NCBI GenBank assembly: GCA_903887415.1
Contig: CAISPO010000059.1
Span: 62,001 to 126,000, forward strand
DNA length: 64,000 bases
Direction of reading: 5' to 3'
Source of the DNA: an uncultured Bacteroidota bacterium
GTDB lineage: Bacteria > Bacteroidota > Bacteroidia > Chitinophagales > Chitinophagaceae
Each line of letters begins with the position of its first letter. Within the stretch, counting starts at the first letter, position 1. Shown in pieces: positions 54,676-62,720 of the stretch. Both the position numbers and the translations under genes were made by a program. The notes under the pieces were generated by a model. The model worked only from the letters and a program-made list of their open reading frames with translations, did not search any database and had not been told where the DNA came from.

Positions 54676-55764
54676 TTAATTAAAATTATTTAAAGCCTCA
54701 ATTACTTCCACTATCTCACTTTCGGTATGGCAAAAAGAACATGGAATACTCAATGTAGTATTATGTATCTCATCGGCAATAGGATACTCTTTGCCATTAT
54801 ACAGGTCTTTCAGCGCTTTCTGCCGGTGAGGGGGCACAGGATAGTGTATTACAGTGCCAATACCTTTTTCCAGCAGGTATTGCTGCAGTTCATCGCGTTT
54901 CGGGTGGCGGATATTAAAGATGTGATACACATCATAAAAGTCATTGTTCTTAGCAGGTAAAATATATTGCGGTGATAAGTTGGCCAGGTATAGGTCCGCC
55001 AGTTTGTTGCGGTGGGCATTCATTTGGTTCAGGCGCTTTAGCTTCACGGTTAGGAAAGCTGCCTGCATTTCATCGAGCCGGTTATTGTAGCCCACTACAT
55101 CATTGTAATACTTACGGTCAGAGCCATAGTTGCGCAATTGCCTTACCGCATGGATGTGATCATCATCATTGCATATTATTCCGCCTGCATCTCCCAGTGC
55201 GCCCAGGTTTTTGGTAGGGTAAAAGCTAAAAGCACCAAACTCGCCAAACGTGCCCGCCAGTTTGCCTTTGTAGGTGCCGCCATGCGCCTGTGCACAATCT
55301 TCCACTAAAAACAAGCCGTGTTTTTGCTTGATGTCCATAATTGGTCCCATGTCACATAGCTTGCCATACAGATGCACTACTAGCAGCACTTTTGTTTTTG
55401 GCGTTATTACGGCCTCGATTTTAGTCGGGTCAATATTGTAAGTGCGGATATCCGGCTCCACCAATACTGGTGTTAAGTTGCACGCAATGACGGACAGGAT
55501 GCTGGCAATATAGGTGTTTGAGGGTACGATAACCTCGCTGCCTGCCGGCAGGTTCAGCGCTCTTAGCGCCAGGATCAAAGCATCGAGGCCATTCGAGATA
55601 CCTGCACAGTGTTTTGCGCTATGATAGGCGGCAAATTCCTGTTCAAAAACCTCGAGCTGATGCCCAAGAATATAATGGCCTTTTTCCAGTACAGCATCAA
55701 ATCCCGCCTTCAGCTCTGCTTCAAAGGGCTCGTTTAAACGTTTCAGGTTTTCGTATGGTATCAT
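54676..55764 (-). CDS. DegT/DnrJ-type aminotransferase (FdtB/QdtB-like)
   Basis: A 362-residue PLP-dependent sugar aminotransferase. Motifs: GISNGLDALILALRAL (cofactor phosphate loop), VIVPSNTYIASILSV, VEDCAQAHGGTYKGKLAG, and the PLP Lys in FYPTKNLGALGDAGG, with YGSDRKYYN and VGYNNRLDEMQAA after it. The order and spacing match the branch that makes dTDP-3-amino-3,6-dideoxyhexoses (FdtB or QdtB). It overlaps the FdtA-type ketoisomerase by 4 bp, its natural pathway partner (ketoisomerase, then aminotransferase). The product would be dTDP-Fuc3N or dTDP-Qui3N. The acetyl- or formyltransferase step is discussed under findings. Confidence 0.92.
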   Translation of the reverse strand: MIPYENLKRLNEPFEAELKAGFDAVLEKGHYILGHQLEVFEQEFAAYHSAKHCAGISNGLDALILALRALNLPAGSEVIVPSNTYIASILSVIACNLTPVLVEPDIRTYNIDPTKIEAVITPKTKVLLVVHLYGKLCDMGPIMDIKQKHGLFLVEDCAQAHGGTYKGKLAGTFGEFGAFSFYPTKNLGALGDAGGIICNDDDHIHAVRQLRNYGSDRKYYNDVVGYNNRLDEMQAAFLTVKLKRLNQMNAHRNKLADLYLANLSPQYILPAKNNDFYDVYHIFNIRHPKRDELQQYLLEKGIGTVIHYPVPPHRQKALKDLYNGKEYPIADEIHNTTLSIPCSFCHTESEIVEVIEALNNFN

Positions 55765-56129
55765 TGCGGAATTTGTGGTTCTATGTGGTTGTAATCGGAA
55801 TGGTCGTAATTAGTTGACGAAACACCCATGAGTATTGCGCCGGGGCTGAAATTATGTATCATGTGAAAATCATAAGGCTCCACGATCAGGCACTGGGTCC
55901 GGTCATTCAAAAAATACTCGGTTTTTGTTTTGCCATTGTTGATCATCACATTGAAAGTGCCATAGACACAGAAAATAGCTTCCACTGTAATGTAATGGGA
56001 GTGGCCGCCGCGCTCTGCCTCGTTGCTTATTTCATCAATATAATACAGGCGCTTAATGTCGAAGGGTAAGATACCATCAACGGGTGTAAGGCGCCCACGT
56101 TCATCTGTAAACGTTTTTAAGCTAAGCAT
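55761..56129 (-). CDS. dTDP-4-keto-6-deoxyglucose 3,4-ketoisomerase (FdtA/QdtA family)
   Basis: A 122-residue cupin of the WxcM/FdtA family, slightly shorter than usual (about 130-140). Diagnostic blocks: DERGRLTPVDGILPFDIKRLYYIDE, RGGHSHYITVEAIFCVYGTFNVMINNG (the active-site His cluster, RGxHxH in relatives) and VEPYDFHMIHNFSPGAILMGVSST. It isomerises dTDP-4-keto-6-deoxyhexose to the 3-keto form before transamination. It overlaps fdtB by 4 bp. The presence of both, with no fdtC-type acetyltransferase here, makes formylation of the amino group an option. Confidence 0.9.
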   Translation of the reverse strand: MLSLKTFTDERGRLTPVDGILPFDIKRLYYIDEISNEAERGGHSHYITVEAIFCVYGTFNVMINNGKTKTEYFLNDRTQCLIVEPYDFHMIHNFSPGAILMGVSSTNYDHSDYNHIEPQIPQ

Positions 56130-56153
56130 GTAGGCTATAAGAAAAGTTTGATG

Positions 56154-56999
56154 TTAGTGTTTATTTTTCTCGTCCAGTAAATTAAAAATATTTTCGTCTG
56201 TGTTTATGTCGAATTTCCGCCCGAAAATGCCATCCGATGCCATGATTCGGTCAAAATCGGCGGTAACAAATATATTGGGCCGGCTGCCTACCGGCGGCCA
56301 GTTGATGTAACGGTAATTGTTGTTTACTACCTGCGATTTAAAATGAGAGTGCATAATGATAGTTTGAAAAATAAACTCATCGCTGCCCCAGGTAAATCGT
56401 AAGAACCTTCTGAGTTTGGGATGGGAGTCTAGATATTCAACAACATACATTGCACAGTCCTGGCTCAATGTCCAGAAGGTTTCCTTTCCGCAAAGCTCCA
56501 TATTGCCAGGGAATTTCCGTTTAGGTGCGATAAAGTTGACCGCCTGTTCCAGTCGGTGCCTTCCCCTGAAGTTAAAGTCATTAAAATGATATTTTTCTAC
56601 CCTTGCCTTGGCCTCAGTCCATTCCGTGTTGAAATATTTGAACGACATAAATTCCTTCCCGGTATTGCTGCGAAGAAAATCAGAAATATAGGCGGCAGAT
56701 TTTATCGGGTAATCTTGTCCGCTAATGAGACTAATAAAGTCATATTTTTTGCCGGTAGCGTTAATTTCCCTAAGGCTATTCAGCGCAGCTTCCGCTGTGG
56801 TATAACCAGCCCACCGTATATCTATGCGTTTTTTAATAAAGTAAACATTGGGCATATCAAACAATTCTCGGTGTGTTTCCAGGTCAACTTTTATGTCCAG
56901 GTGGATGTAAAAATCGAAGTCGCCATTGTTCAGACTACTGATAAGCCGTTTAGTTTGATTGGGTGAAGTATAAGTTACAATTATTATAGCAAATTTCAC
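56154..56999 (-). CDS. GT14 (core-2/I-branching type) glycosyltransferase
   Basis: A 281-residue protein of the beta-1,6-N-acetylglucosaminyltransferase (GT14) family. Motifs: FAIIIVTYTSPNQTKRLISSL, FDFYIHLDIK (the DxK/DxD region), DFISLISGQDYPIKSA (the SGQDYP signature), KETFWTLSQDCAMYVVEYL and FTWGSDEFIFQTII (the catalytic DE box). Bacterial GT14 members are less common than those in animals and are known from glycan loci. The donor is probably a UDP-HexNAc; the acceptor is unknown. A paralog lies 59 bp upstream (57059-57901), and a promoter with exact boxes precedes this gene. Confidence 0.88.
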   Translation of the reverse strand: MKFAIIIVTYTSPNQTKRLISSLNNGDFDFYIHLDIKVDLETHRELFDMPNVYFIKKRIDIRWAGYTTAEAALNSLREINATGKKYDFISLISGQDYPIKSAAYISDFLRSNTGKEFMSFKYFNTEWTEAKARVEKYHFNDFNFRGRHRLEQAVNFIAPKRKFPGNMELCGKETFWTLSQDCAMYVVEYLDSHPKLRRFLRFTWGSDEFIFQTIIMHSHFKSQVVNNNYRYINWPPVGSRPNIFVTADFDRIMASDGIFGRKFDINTDENIFNLLDEKNKH

Positions 57000-57025
57000 T
57001 TCAGGGAAAGTTATTAGTGGTTATC

Positions 57026-57054
57026 CAAAAGTATAAAATTATTACGGAAACAAA
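57026..57054 (-). promoter_or_regulatory. Putative internal promoter before the 56999 GT14 gene
   Basis: On the minus strand TTTG (57054-57051) and TACTTTTG (57033-57026) are separated by 17 bp. Both boxes match the Bacteroidota consensus and the spacing is within the reported 17-23 bp. The gene starts 27 bp downstream, so part of the operon can be expressed on its own. Confidence 0.45.
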
Positions 57055-57058
57055 AGCA

Positions 57059-57901
57059 TCATTTAGTGGCCAAATTATCAAGGTAATCGAAAATTGCTGT
57101 GTCAACAGCAGCATCAAATTTTCGGGCGTAAAACTTCCCCGAATTTGCTAGTGTATCTGCATCGGCAATCGTTAAGGTACGTGGGCGAAAATCCGGTTGC
57201 AGTTCCACGTATCGCAAATTATCATTTACCAATTTGTCCCGAAGCGTGGAATTACAAAGAATAATCTGAAAATATACTTCATCTACAGCCCAGGTCATCT
57301 TGAAAAAACGCTCTAATGCAGGGTGATCTTTCATATATTTAAAGATAAATACAATACATTCAGGGGTGATAGTGAGCCACTGGGCGCGCCCATAAGCTGT
57401 TAACTTATAAGGCAATTTGCGGTTCGGCAACAGTTTGTTCATTAATGCCGCTAAATGATACCGTCCCGGAAAGCCATATTCACCAAGGTAGTAGTTGTTT
57501 ATCCTTGCCTGCCCATGGTGCCAGTCATTGTAGATGGGCTCATACCACATAAAGGTTTTGCCGGTATTGGCAAACAGGAAGCGGTGTATGTTATCGGCTT
57601 TCTGAAGGGGGTAATCGTTTCCGCTTAACAGGTTTATATGTGTGTAATCAATTCCCGTTTCTAATATTTCTTCCATTCCAATCACGGTGCACAATATGGT
57701 ACTATATTCACCCCATGCTACTTTTATCCTTTTTTTTATGAAAAAAGTATTGGCGATGTCTTTGATGTGGTTGAAATCGGCTACATCTGTTTTGCTGTCT
57801 AAGTGAATATATACATCTGCATCCGGGTGGCTAAGGCGTTTTACCAGGCGCTCCAGTTGCATTGGGTTATTATGGGCTAAGATCAGATGTGCCAGTTTCA
57901 C
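57059..57901 (-). CDS. GT14 (core-2/I-branching type) glycosyltransferase, paralog
   Basis: A 280-residue paralog of the neighbouring gene with the same landmarks: HLILAHNNPMQLERLVKRL, DVYIHLDSKTDV, HINLLSGNDYPLQKA (SGxDYP signature) and MTWAVDEVYFQII (DE box). It differs enough (no extended identical stretch) to suggest an old duplication and a different acceptor. It starts 14 bp after the WecE-type gene, so the two are probably one operon. Confidence 0.88.
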   Translation of the reverse strand: MKLAHLILAHNNPMQLERLVKRLSHPDADVYIHLDSKTDVADFNHIKDIANTFFIKKRIKVAWGEYSTILCTVIGMEEILETGIDYTHINLLSGNDYPLQKADNIHRFLFANTGKTFMWYEPIYNDWHHGQARINNYYLGEYGFPGRYHLAALMNKLLPNRKLPYKLTAYGRAQWLTITPECIVFIFKYMKDHPALERFFKMTWAVDEVYFQIILCNSTLRDKLVNDNLRYVELQPDFRPRTLTIADADTLANSGKFYARKFDAAVDTAIFDYLDNLATK

Positions 57902-57915
57902 GGTTTACTCTATGG

Positions 57916-59049
57916 TTATTGGCTGATTAAAGTTGTTACCACTCTGCTTATATCCGCGTCAGTTAGTTCATAAAACATAGGCAACCTGAACAAACAATCC
58001 GTGTAACGGTCTGTTTCAGGTAATTGCTCACCGTGATATTTAGATTCGTAAAAAGGGCTCTTGTGGAGGCTGAGATAGTGATATACAGAACTGATCCCAT
58101 TTTTCTTGAGATGCTCGATGATCTCTGTGCGCTCAGCTAGGTTATTGCACACCAGGTAAAACATATGCGCGTTGTTGGTGGCATACGAGGGTATTACCGG
58201 CAAAGAGAACCTGTCCTTAAAAGGTAATAATAATTCCTGGTATTTGTTCCATATGGAAATTCGCTTCCTTTGAATATCTTCTACATTTTCCAGTTGGGCG
58301 TAAAGAAATGCGGCAATAATATCAGAAGGCAAAAAAGAGCTGCCAATATCGCACCAGCCGTATTTATCCACCTCGCCTCTGAAAAACTTGCTCCGGTTCG
58401 TGCCTTTTTCCCTGATAATTTCAGCCCTTTCGGCAAACTGCGGGTCATTTACTACCAACATACCGCCTTCTCCCGACTGGATATTTTTGGTTTCGTGAAA
58501 AGAAAATGCAGACATGTGGCCGATGGAACCTAATGGTTTCCTGATGCCATCTTTGCCGGTGTAGTAGCTCTCTATACACTGGGCTGCATCTTCCACCACA
58601 TACAAGCCATGCCTGCCGGCAATATCCATGATCTTGTCCATATCGCAGGCTACGCCACCATAGTGTACTGGGACAATTGCTTTAGTGCGCTCTGTGATAA
58701 GGCTTTCTATCTGGTCTTCATCCATGCCTGGATGGTCTGTGCGGCTGTCGCAAAAAATAATATTGGCACCGCGCAAAACAAAGGCGGTGGCAGTGGACAC
58801 AAAGGTGTAAGATGGCATAATGACCTCATCGCCCGGCTTAATGTTGAGAAGGATAGCGGCCATTTCAAGGGCGTCGGTGCAGGAAGAGGTTAACAGGCAC
58901 TTATTAAAGCTGTATTTTTTTTCAAAAAAACCGTGACATTTCTTGGTAAACATACCATCACCCGAGATCTTTCCTGATTGCACTGCCTGGTATATGTAGT
59001 CAATTTCCTTACCGGTGAGGTATGGCTTATTAAATGGTATCTGCGACAT
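57916..59049 (-). CDS. wecE: dTDP-4-amino-4,6-dideoxygalactose transaminase
   Basis: A 377-residue PLP aminotransferase of the WecE/RffA family. Motifs: IPFNKPYLTGKEIDYIYQAVQSGKISGDGMFTKKC (the hallmark N-terminus), SSCTDALEMAAILL, EVIMPSYTFVSTATAFVLRGA, VEDAAQCIESYYTGKDG and SAFSFHETKNIQSGEGGM (PLP Lys). It makes dTDP-4-amino-4,6-dideoxy-D-galactose from the 4-keto sugar, as in enterobacterial common antigen (Fuc4N). A TACCTTTG box (59103-59110) fits a -7 element. The formyltransferase might use its product instead of, or as well as, the 3-amino sugar. The rmlA/rmlB genes for the dTDP-4-keto precursor are not in this window. Confidence 0.93.
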   Translation of the reverse strand: MSQIPFNKPYLTGKEIDYIYQAVQSGKISGDGMFTKKCHGFFEKKYSFNKCLLTSSCTDALEMAAILLNIKPGDEVIMPSYTFVSTATAFVLRGANIIFCDSRTDHPGMDEDQIESLITERTKAIVPVHYGGVACDMDKIMDIAGRHGLYVVEDAAQCIESYYTGKDGIRKPLGSIGHMSAFSFHETKNIQSGEGGMLVVNDPQFAERAEIIREKGTNRSKFFRGEVDKYGWCDIGSSFLPSDIIAAFLYAQLENVEDIQRKRISIWNKYQELLLPFKDRFSLPVIPSYATNNAHMFYLVCNNLAERTEIIEHLKKNGISSVYHYLSLHKSPFYESKYHGEQLPETDRYTDCLFRLPMFYELTDADISRVVTTLISQ

Positions 59050-59102
59050 ATTTTTTTTATTAAATAGAAATTGCTGTTTTCAGGCGAGTTATTTAAAGCA
59101 GG

Positions 59103-59110
59103 CAAAGGTA
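59103..59110 (-). promoter_or_regulatory. Putative -7 element of wecE
   Basis: TACCTTTG on the minus strand matches TAnnTTTG exactly, 54 bp before the ATG at 59049. No -33 box at a good spacing was seen. Confidence 0.35.
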
Positions 59111-59175
59111 GAAAAATATGGGTAATACCTATGGTTTTCAATATGGCCATGCAAAATTAATATAACAATAACTCA

Positions 59176-60507
59176 TCATTTCGTGGTCCTGTATTGCCGG
59201 ATATTTTCTTTTATTTCCGCATATCCCGAGGAAAGGATGCCAGATATGGTATAATCCAGGTGCTTACCTAACTGGTAATTGCCATAAATTATGGCTGTAA
59301 TAATAACTATGTACGTGCAAAGCGCGGCCCCGTAAACATTGCCCAGCAAAGCAATCCCAATGTAGTCGAAAACGACTGTCAGCACAAGCATAATGAGTAT
59401 TTTGTAAAAATTGATCTTCGTGTTGCGGGTAATATCAAGAGCAACGCCATTGAACCGGTCGAGGGGAAACAAAATTGATAATATCATGAACAGCCGGAGT
59501 GTATTAGCGGCGGCGCTGCCATGATACTTAACCCCGCCAAGGAAATTGATAGGTATATCTGCGAACAATACGGCGCAAATGATGATTGGTATCAACGCTA
59601 TGGTAAGCATACCCGTATATTTTTTGAAGATACTGGTTGTTTTCAGTATGTCATTTTTATTAAAGGCAATTGCCATTTCCGACATTCCAGTAGTAAGGAA
59701 AGTGCGGATAGGCAGTTCCACAAAAGCAATGAATCGCAGCGCTAGGTTGTAAACGGCTACCTGCGCCGGCCCAAGCATAAAATTAATGATCCAGGTATCG
59801 GCATTGTTGAGCATTACGGCAATACTGGTTGTGCCCAATGTATATTTTCCATAATGAAACAGCTCTGTCATGCATTCTTTCGAACGGTGAACAATGTACT
59901 TTATACCGGATAGGTTCCAAATAATGCCCATCGCACTTACGATGACGCTGGAAAGGAAGCTCCACAACAATACATGCCCTACGGTCATTTTGTGCAGCAC
60001 TATCAGCATGGTATAGGCTACCAGCACCGAAACGCTTTTCATTATATTGTACACGAACATTTTACGGTACTGTTCATCGGCCTGTAGTCGCCACAAAACA
60101 ACATCTGAAGGCAGTGTGGCGAAAAAAGTGATACCTACCCATTTTATGCAAAGAATAAGCTCTTCATTATGGGTGTAAGGTAAAAACAATAACGCTCCGG
60201 CGTTAAGCGCCAGCGCCAGCAGGGATAAAGCAAGCCCCAAAAACCATACTGACCCTAAAACAGTTGCAGCCCTTTGCGGGGTAGCGCCCGCATAAAATGT
60301 AATCGTGGCCGTACATAAAAAACCAGTTCGTGCCGAACCGCCTAAACTTACAAACGACTGGACGAAAAAAAACACCCCGGCTGCTTCTATAGATAAATAA
60401 TGAAACAGCAAATACCCGGTAGCGAAATTGGCAAGGAACACAAAGGCATTCATCATCAGCACCACAAAGTGTTTATTATTCAGCCTGGAGAAATTCAGTT
60501 TGCTCAT
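59176..60507 (-). CDS. Polysaccharide flippase (Wzx/MOP family)
   Basis: A 443-residue membrane protein with about twelve helices, read from the ATG at 60507 (MSKLNFSRLNNKHFVVLMMNAFVFLANFATGYLLF); the longer frame upstream lies inside the glycoside hydrolase gene. Features of the oligosaccharide flippase family: AGVFFFVQSFVSLGGSARTGFLCTATI, a central NNADTWIINFMLGPAQVAVYNLALRFIAFVELPI (common in Wzx), and C-terminal helices. It would move undecaprenyl-linked oligosaccharide across the inner membrane. It lies 59 bp beyond the end of the GH gene and upstream of wecE on the same strand. It supplies the transport step for glycans built by the enzymes to the left. Confidence 0.85.
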   Translation of the reverse strand: MSKLNFSRLNNKHFVVLMMNAFVFLANFATGYLLFHYLSIEAAGVFFFVQSFVSLGGSARTGFLCTATITFYAGATPQRAATVLGSVWFLGLALSLLALALNAGALLFLPYTHNEELILCIKWVGITFFATLPSDVVLWRLQADEQYRKMFVYNIMKSVSVLVAYTMLIVLHKMTVGHVLLWSFLSSVIVSAMGIIWNLSGIKYIVHRSKECMTELFHYGKYTLGTTSIAVMLNNADTWIINFMLGPAQVAVYNLALRFIAFVELPIRTFLTTGMSEMAIAFNKNDILKTTSIFKKYTGMLTIALIPIIICAVLFADIPINFLGGVKYHGSAAANTLRLFMILSILFPLDRFNGVALDITRNTKINFYKILIMLVLTVVFDYIGIALLGNVYGAALCTYIVIITAIIYGNYQLGKHLDYTISGILSSGYAEIKENIRQYRTTK

Positions 60508-60565
60508 TGTATATTGTCCGTGGTAGCTCTCGTGAAAATAGTATTTTCTGCAACAAGGCAACCGC

Positions 60566-62560
60566 TTATTTACATTCAAAGGTTGTGACGAATATAGGAG
60601 TGCCGCTCACCGTGATCTCAGCTTTGCCTTTAATGGTCTTTATTTTTTCAAAGCCCATATTTGCGGCTCCGGCCGTTGGCGTATAAACATATGCATAAGG
60701 GGCACTCCCCAGGTCGAGTATATAGACTGCTGCATTGTTATCATCGGCTACCAGCATATACATATCTGCGCTGTTGAAAGTGTAGTGGTCTGCAACAGGG
60801 TTTTTACTTATCGTTTCCTTAAAGGTGTATTCGCCAAAAAGTTTGTTGGCCTGGTATAAAAAATCTGCCGCAGGGCGCTTCGTTTTATTTTCGCCCATAA
60901 GCCCGCTTGTGGCATATCGGTCGTTTTTGCCGGGATTGTCGTCATACAATTCGTAGTAAAAAACTTTATGTACTCCGCTGCGGGCATATAGCAAGCTTGT
61001 TCTCAATATCCACTCAGCTTGTGTTTCAAGAGCAGTACGGTTGCCGGCTGCGGGTGCTTTTTGTATGCTGCCGGGGTTGATGTCGTAGCCGGCCTCGGTC
61101 ACCCATACTGGCATATCCCCGGCATACTGGTGGGCCATCTGGATAAAGTCATCTGCATATTTTCCGGTATTTGCTTCTTCAGGGGAAACGCCGGTAGTTT
61201 GTTTTTTGGATGGGTCTGCACTGGCGTCATTGGCATAAAAGTGATAGTTGATGATATCCCATGGATAATCAATTGTCCCATCCGGTCTCAGTCCCCTGTG
61301 CTCCTTGCTCCAGTCTATCATGCCGCGCACATAGTCCGTAGATGGCCTGGCAAGGCCGGCCATCACTACCTTCATTAATGGGTCAGCATTTTTTACGCCC
61401 ACGCCTGGCCCCATTGTATTTTTGTTGCCATCATAAAATGCAGAAAGATTGGCGGCATACTCGCGGCCTGTCTGGTATGCCTTGCGGCCCTTCCACCATT
61501 TGTCACGTTCATTGTCGCACTCTATATAACTGATGAAACCAAGGCCTGTGCGTACTTGATTGTCCTTTTTTAAAGTAAGCAATGAGCGGTCAATGTTTTT
61601 GTTATTCCCATATCGGGCAGCATATTGAAATGCAACCTTCGCCTGCTCTTTATAAGATGTCGGATCTGAAGGATCTTTGCCATAGCGCATAGGTATGTTC
61701 TCATTATTTTGATCAGCGGCAGGGTAGGTTTTCTCCAGCCATTTTGGTATAGTTTTAAGGCAAGCCAGCACTTCTATTTTGTTGGCCTTGCACCATTGGT
61801 ATATGGTGTCATAATTCCAACTGCCGTTATACGTGGGGCTAAATGCGTACTGACCCTCGACCCCTTCCAGTTTCTCCCAATCCATATAGTGCCGGACACC
61901 GGTAAAATTTTTTATAGCCGCGAGTCTGGCTGGATCCAGGTTGCCCGGATCCGTTGGCTTTTCAAAATCCCATTCAAATGCATTGATACCAAAGAAATTT
62001 TTAAGTGGCACGTGTTTAACTACTGCTTTAGAAACAGGAGTGGGTGGGGTATAGCCGCCATAAAATTCCAGTTCACCCGGAAAGTTGCCCCAGGTGTTTA
62101 TGACCAGGTAACGAATATCGGCTACCGGTTTGCCCAGCGCATATATCCCTGGTTTCGCTGGGTCAGGCCCTACCCATTCATTATATCTCGATCCGGTAAA
62201 CACCGCGATGGGCAACTTTTTCCAGTCACCGAGTATAGCATAGATGGTCATTGGGTGCTCTGCATCAGCGCCTTCGCCGTCAAACATTTTTATGCTGTCT
62301 ATCGTGATTTTTTCACCAGGTAATATGGGATAATAAGCATCGTAATTTTTCAGGATCATCCCATAGCCCGTATTCACTCTGTCATAGGCACGATTGTTAA
62401 AAAGAGCCTCCAGCCCCGTTGATGTATTATTAAGCTGGTACCATCTGCCCGCATCAATCGGTATCTTACCAGGCTGATGATAATCGCGGGTATCATCCTG
62501 AGAGCATCCGGTGAGGCAATATAAAACAAGCAGGAAAGTGAACATTGATGTTTTCATCAT
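60566..62560 (-). CDS. Lipoprotein glycoside hydrolase, clan-A (TIM barrel) type
   Basis: A 664-residue lipoprotein from the ATG at 62560 (MMKTSMFTFLLVLYCLTGCSQ; lipobox LTGC). Residues about 25-180 form a beta-rich module (RWYQLNNTSTGLEALF, VNTWGNFPGELEFYGGY). The catalytic domain spans about 195-560: FFGINAFEWDFEKPTDPGNLDP, FISYIECDNERDKWW (Asn-Glu, likely acid/base), DIINYHFYAND and MPVWVTEAGYDINPG (likely nucleophile Glu). A C-terminal beta module follows. The layout resembles GH39/GH5-like clan-A enzymes; I cannot assign the substrate. It is probably bound to the outer face of the envelope and trims glycans. Its neighbours are a flippase gene and kup. Confidence 0.78.
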   Translation of the reverse strand: MMKTSMFTFLLVLYCLTGCSQDDTRDYHQPGKIPIDAGRWYQLNNTSTGLEALFNNRAYDRVNTGYGMILKNYDAYYPILPGEKITIDSIKMFDGEGADAEHPMTIYAILGDWKKLPIAVFTGSRYNEWVGPDPAKPGIYALGKPVADIRYLVINTWGNFPGELEFYGGYTPPTPVSKAVVKHVPLKNFFGINAFEWDFEKPTDPGNLDPARLAAIKNFTGVRHYMDWEKLEGVEGQYAFSPTYNGSWNYDTIYQWCKANKIEVLACLKTIPKWLEKTYPAADQNNENIPMRYGKDPSDPTSYKEQAKVAFQYAARYGNNKNIDRSLLTLKKDNQVRTGLGFISYIECDNERDKWWKGRKAYQTGREYAANLSAFYDGNKNTMGPGVGVKNADPLMKVVMAGLARPSTDYVRGMIDWSKEHRGLRPDGTIDYPWDIINYHFYANDASADPSKKQTTGVSPEEANTGKYADDFIQMAHQYAGDMPVWVTEAGYDINPGSIQKAPAAGNRTALETQAEWILRTSLLYARSGVHKVFYYELYDDNPGKNDRYATSGLMGENKTKRPAADFLYQANKLFGEYTFKETISKNPVADHYTFNSADMYMLVADDNNAAVYILDLGSAPYAYVYTPTAGAANMGFEKIKTIKGKAEITVSGTPIFVTTFECK

Positions 62561-62720
62561 TGCCCTTTCTGAGAATGTTTTTATTATTACCATAGTTGGT
62601 GCAATATCCGGCTTTTTTCTGCGAAAGCAAACAGAGAGGAAAATATAGAAAGTGAGAGACAGCGGCTTTCCTAAAGTTCTTAAACCGGTGTTTCAGTTTT
62701 ACCAAGATACTGCCGTAACA

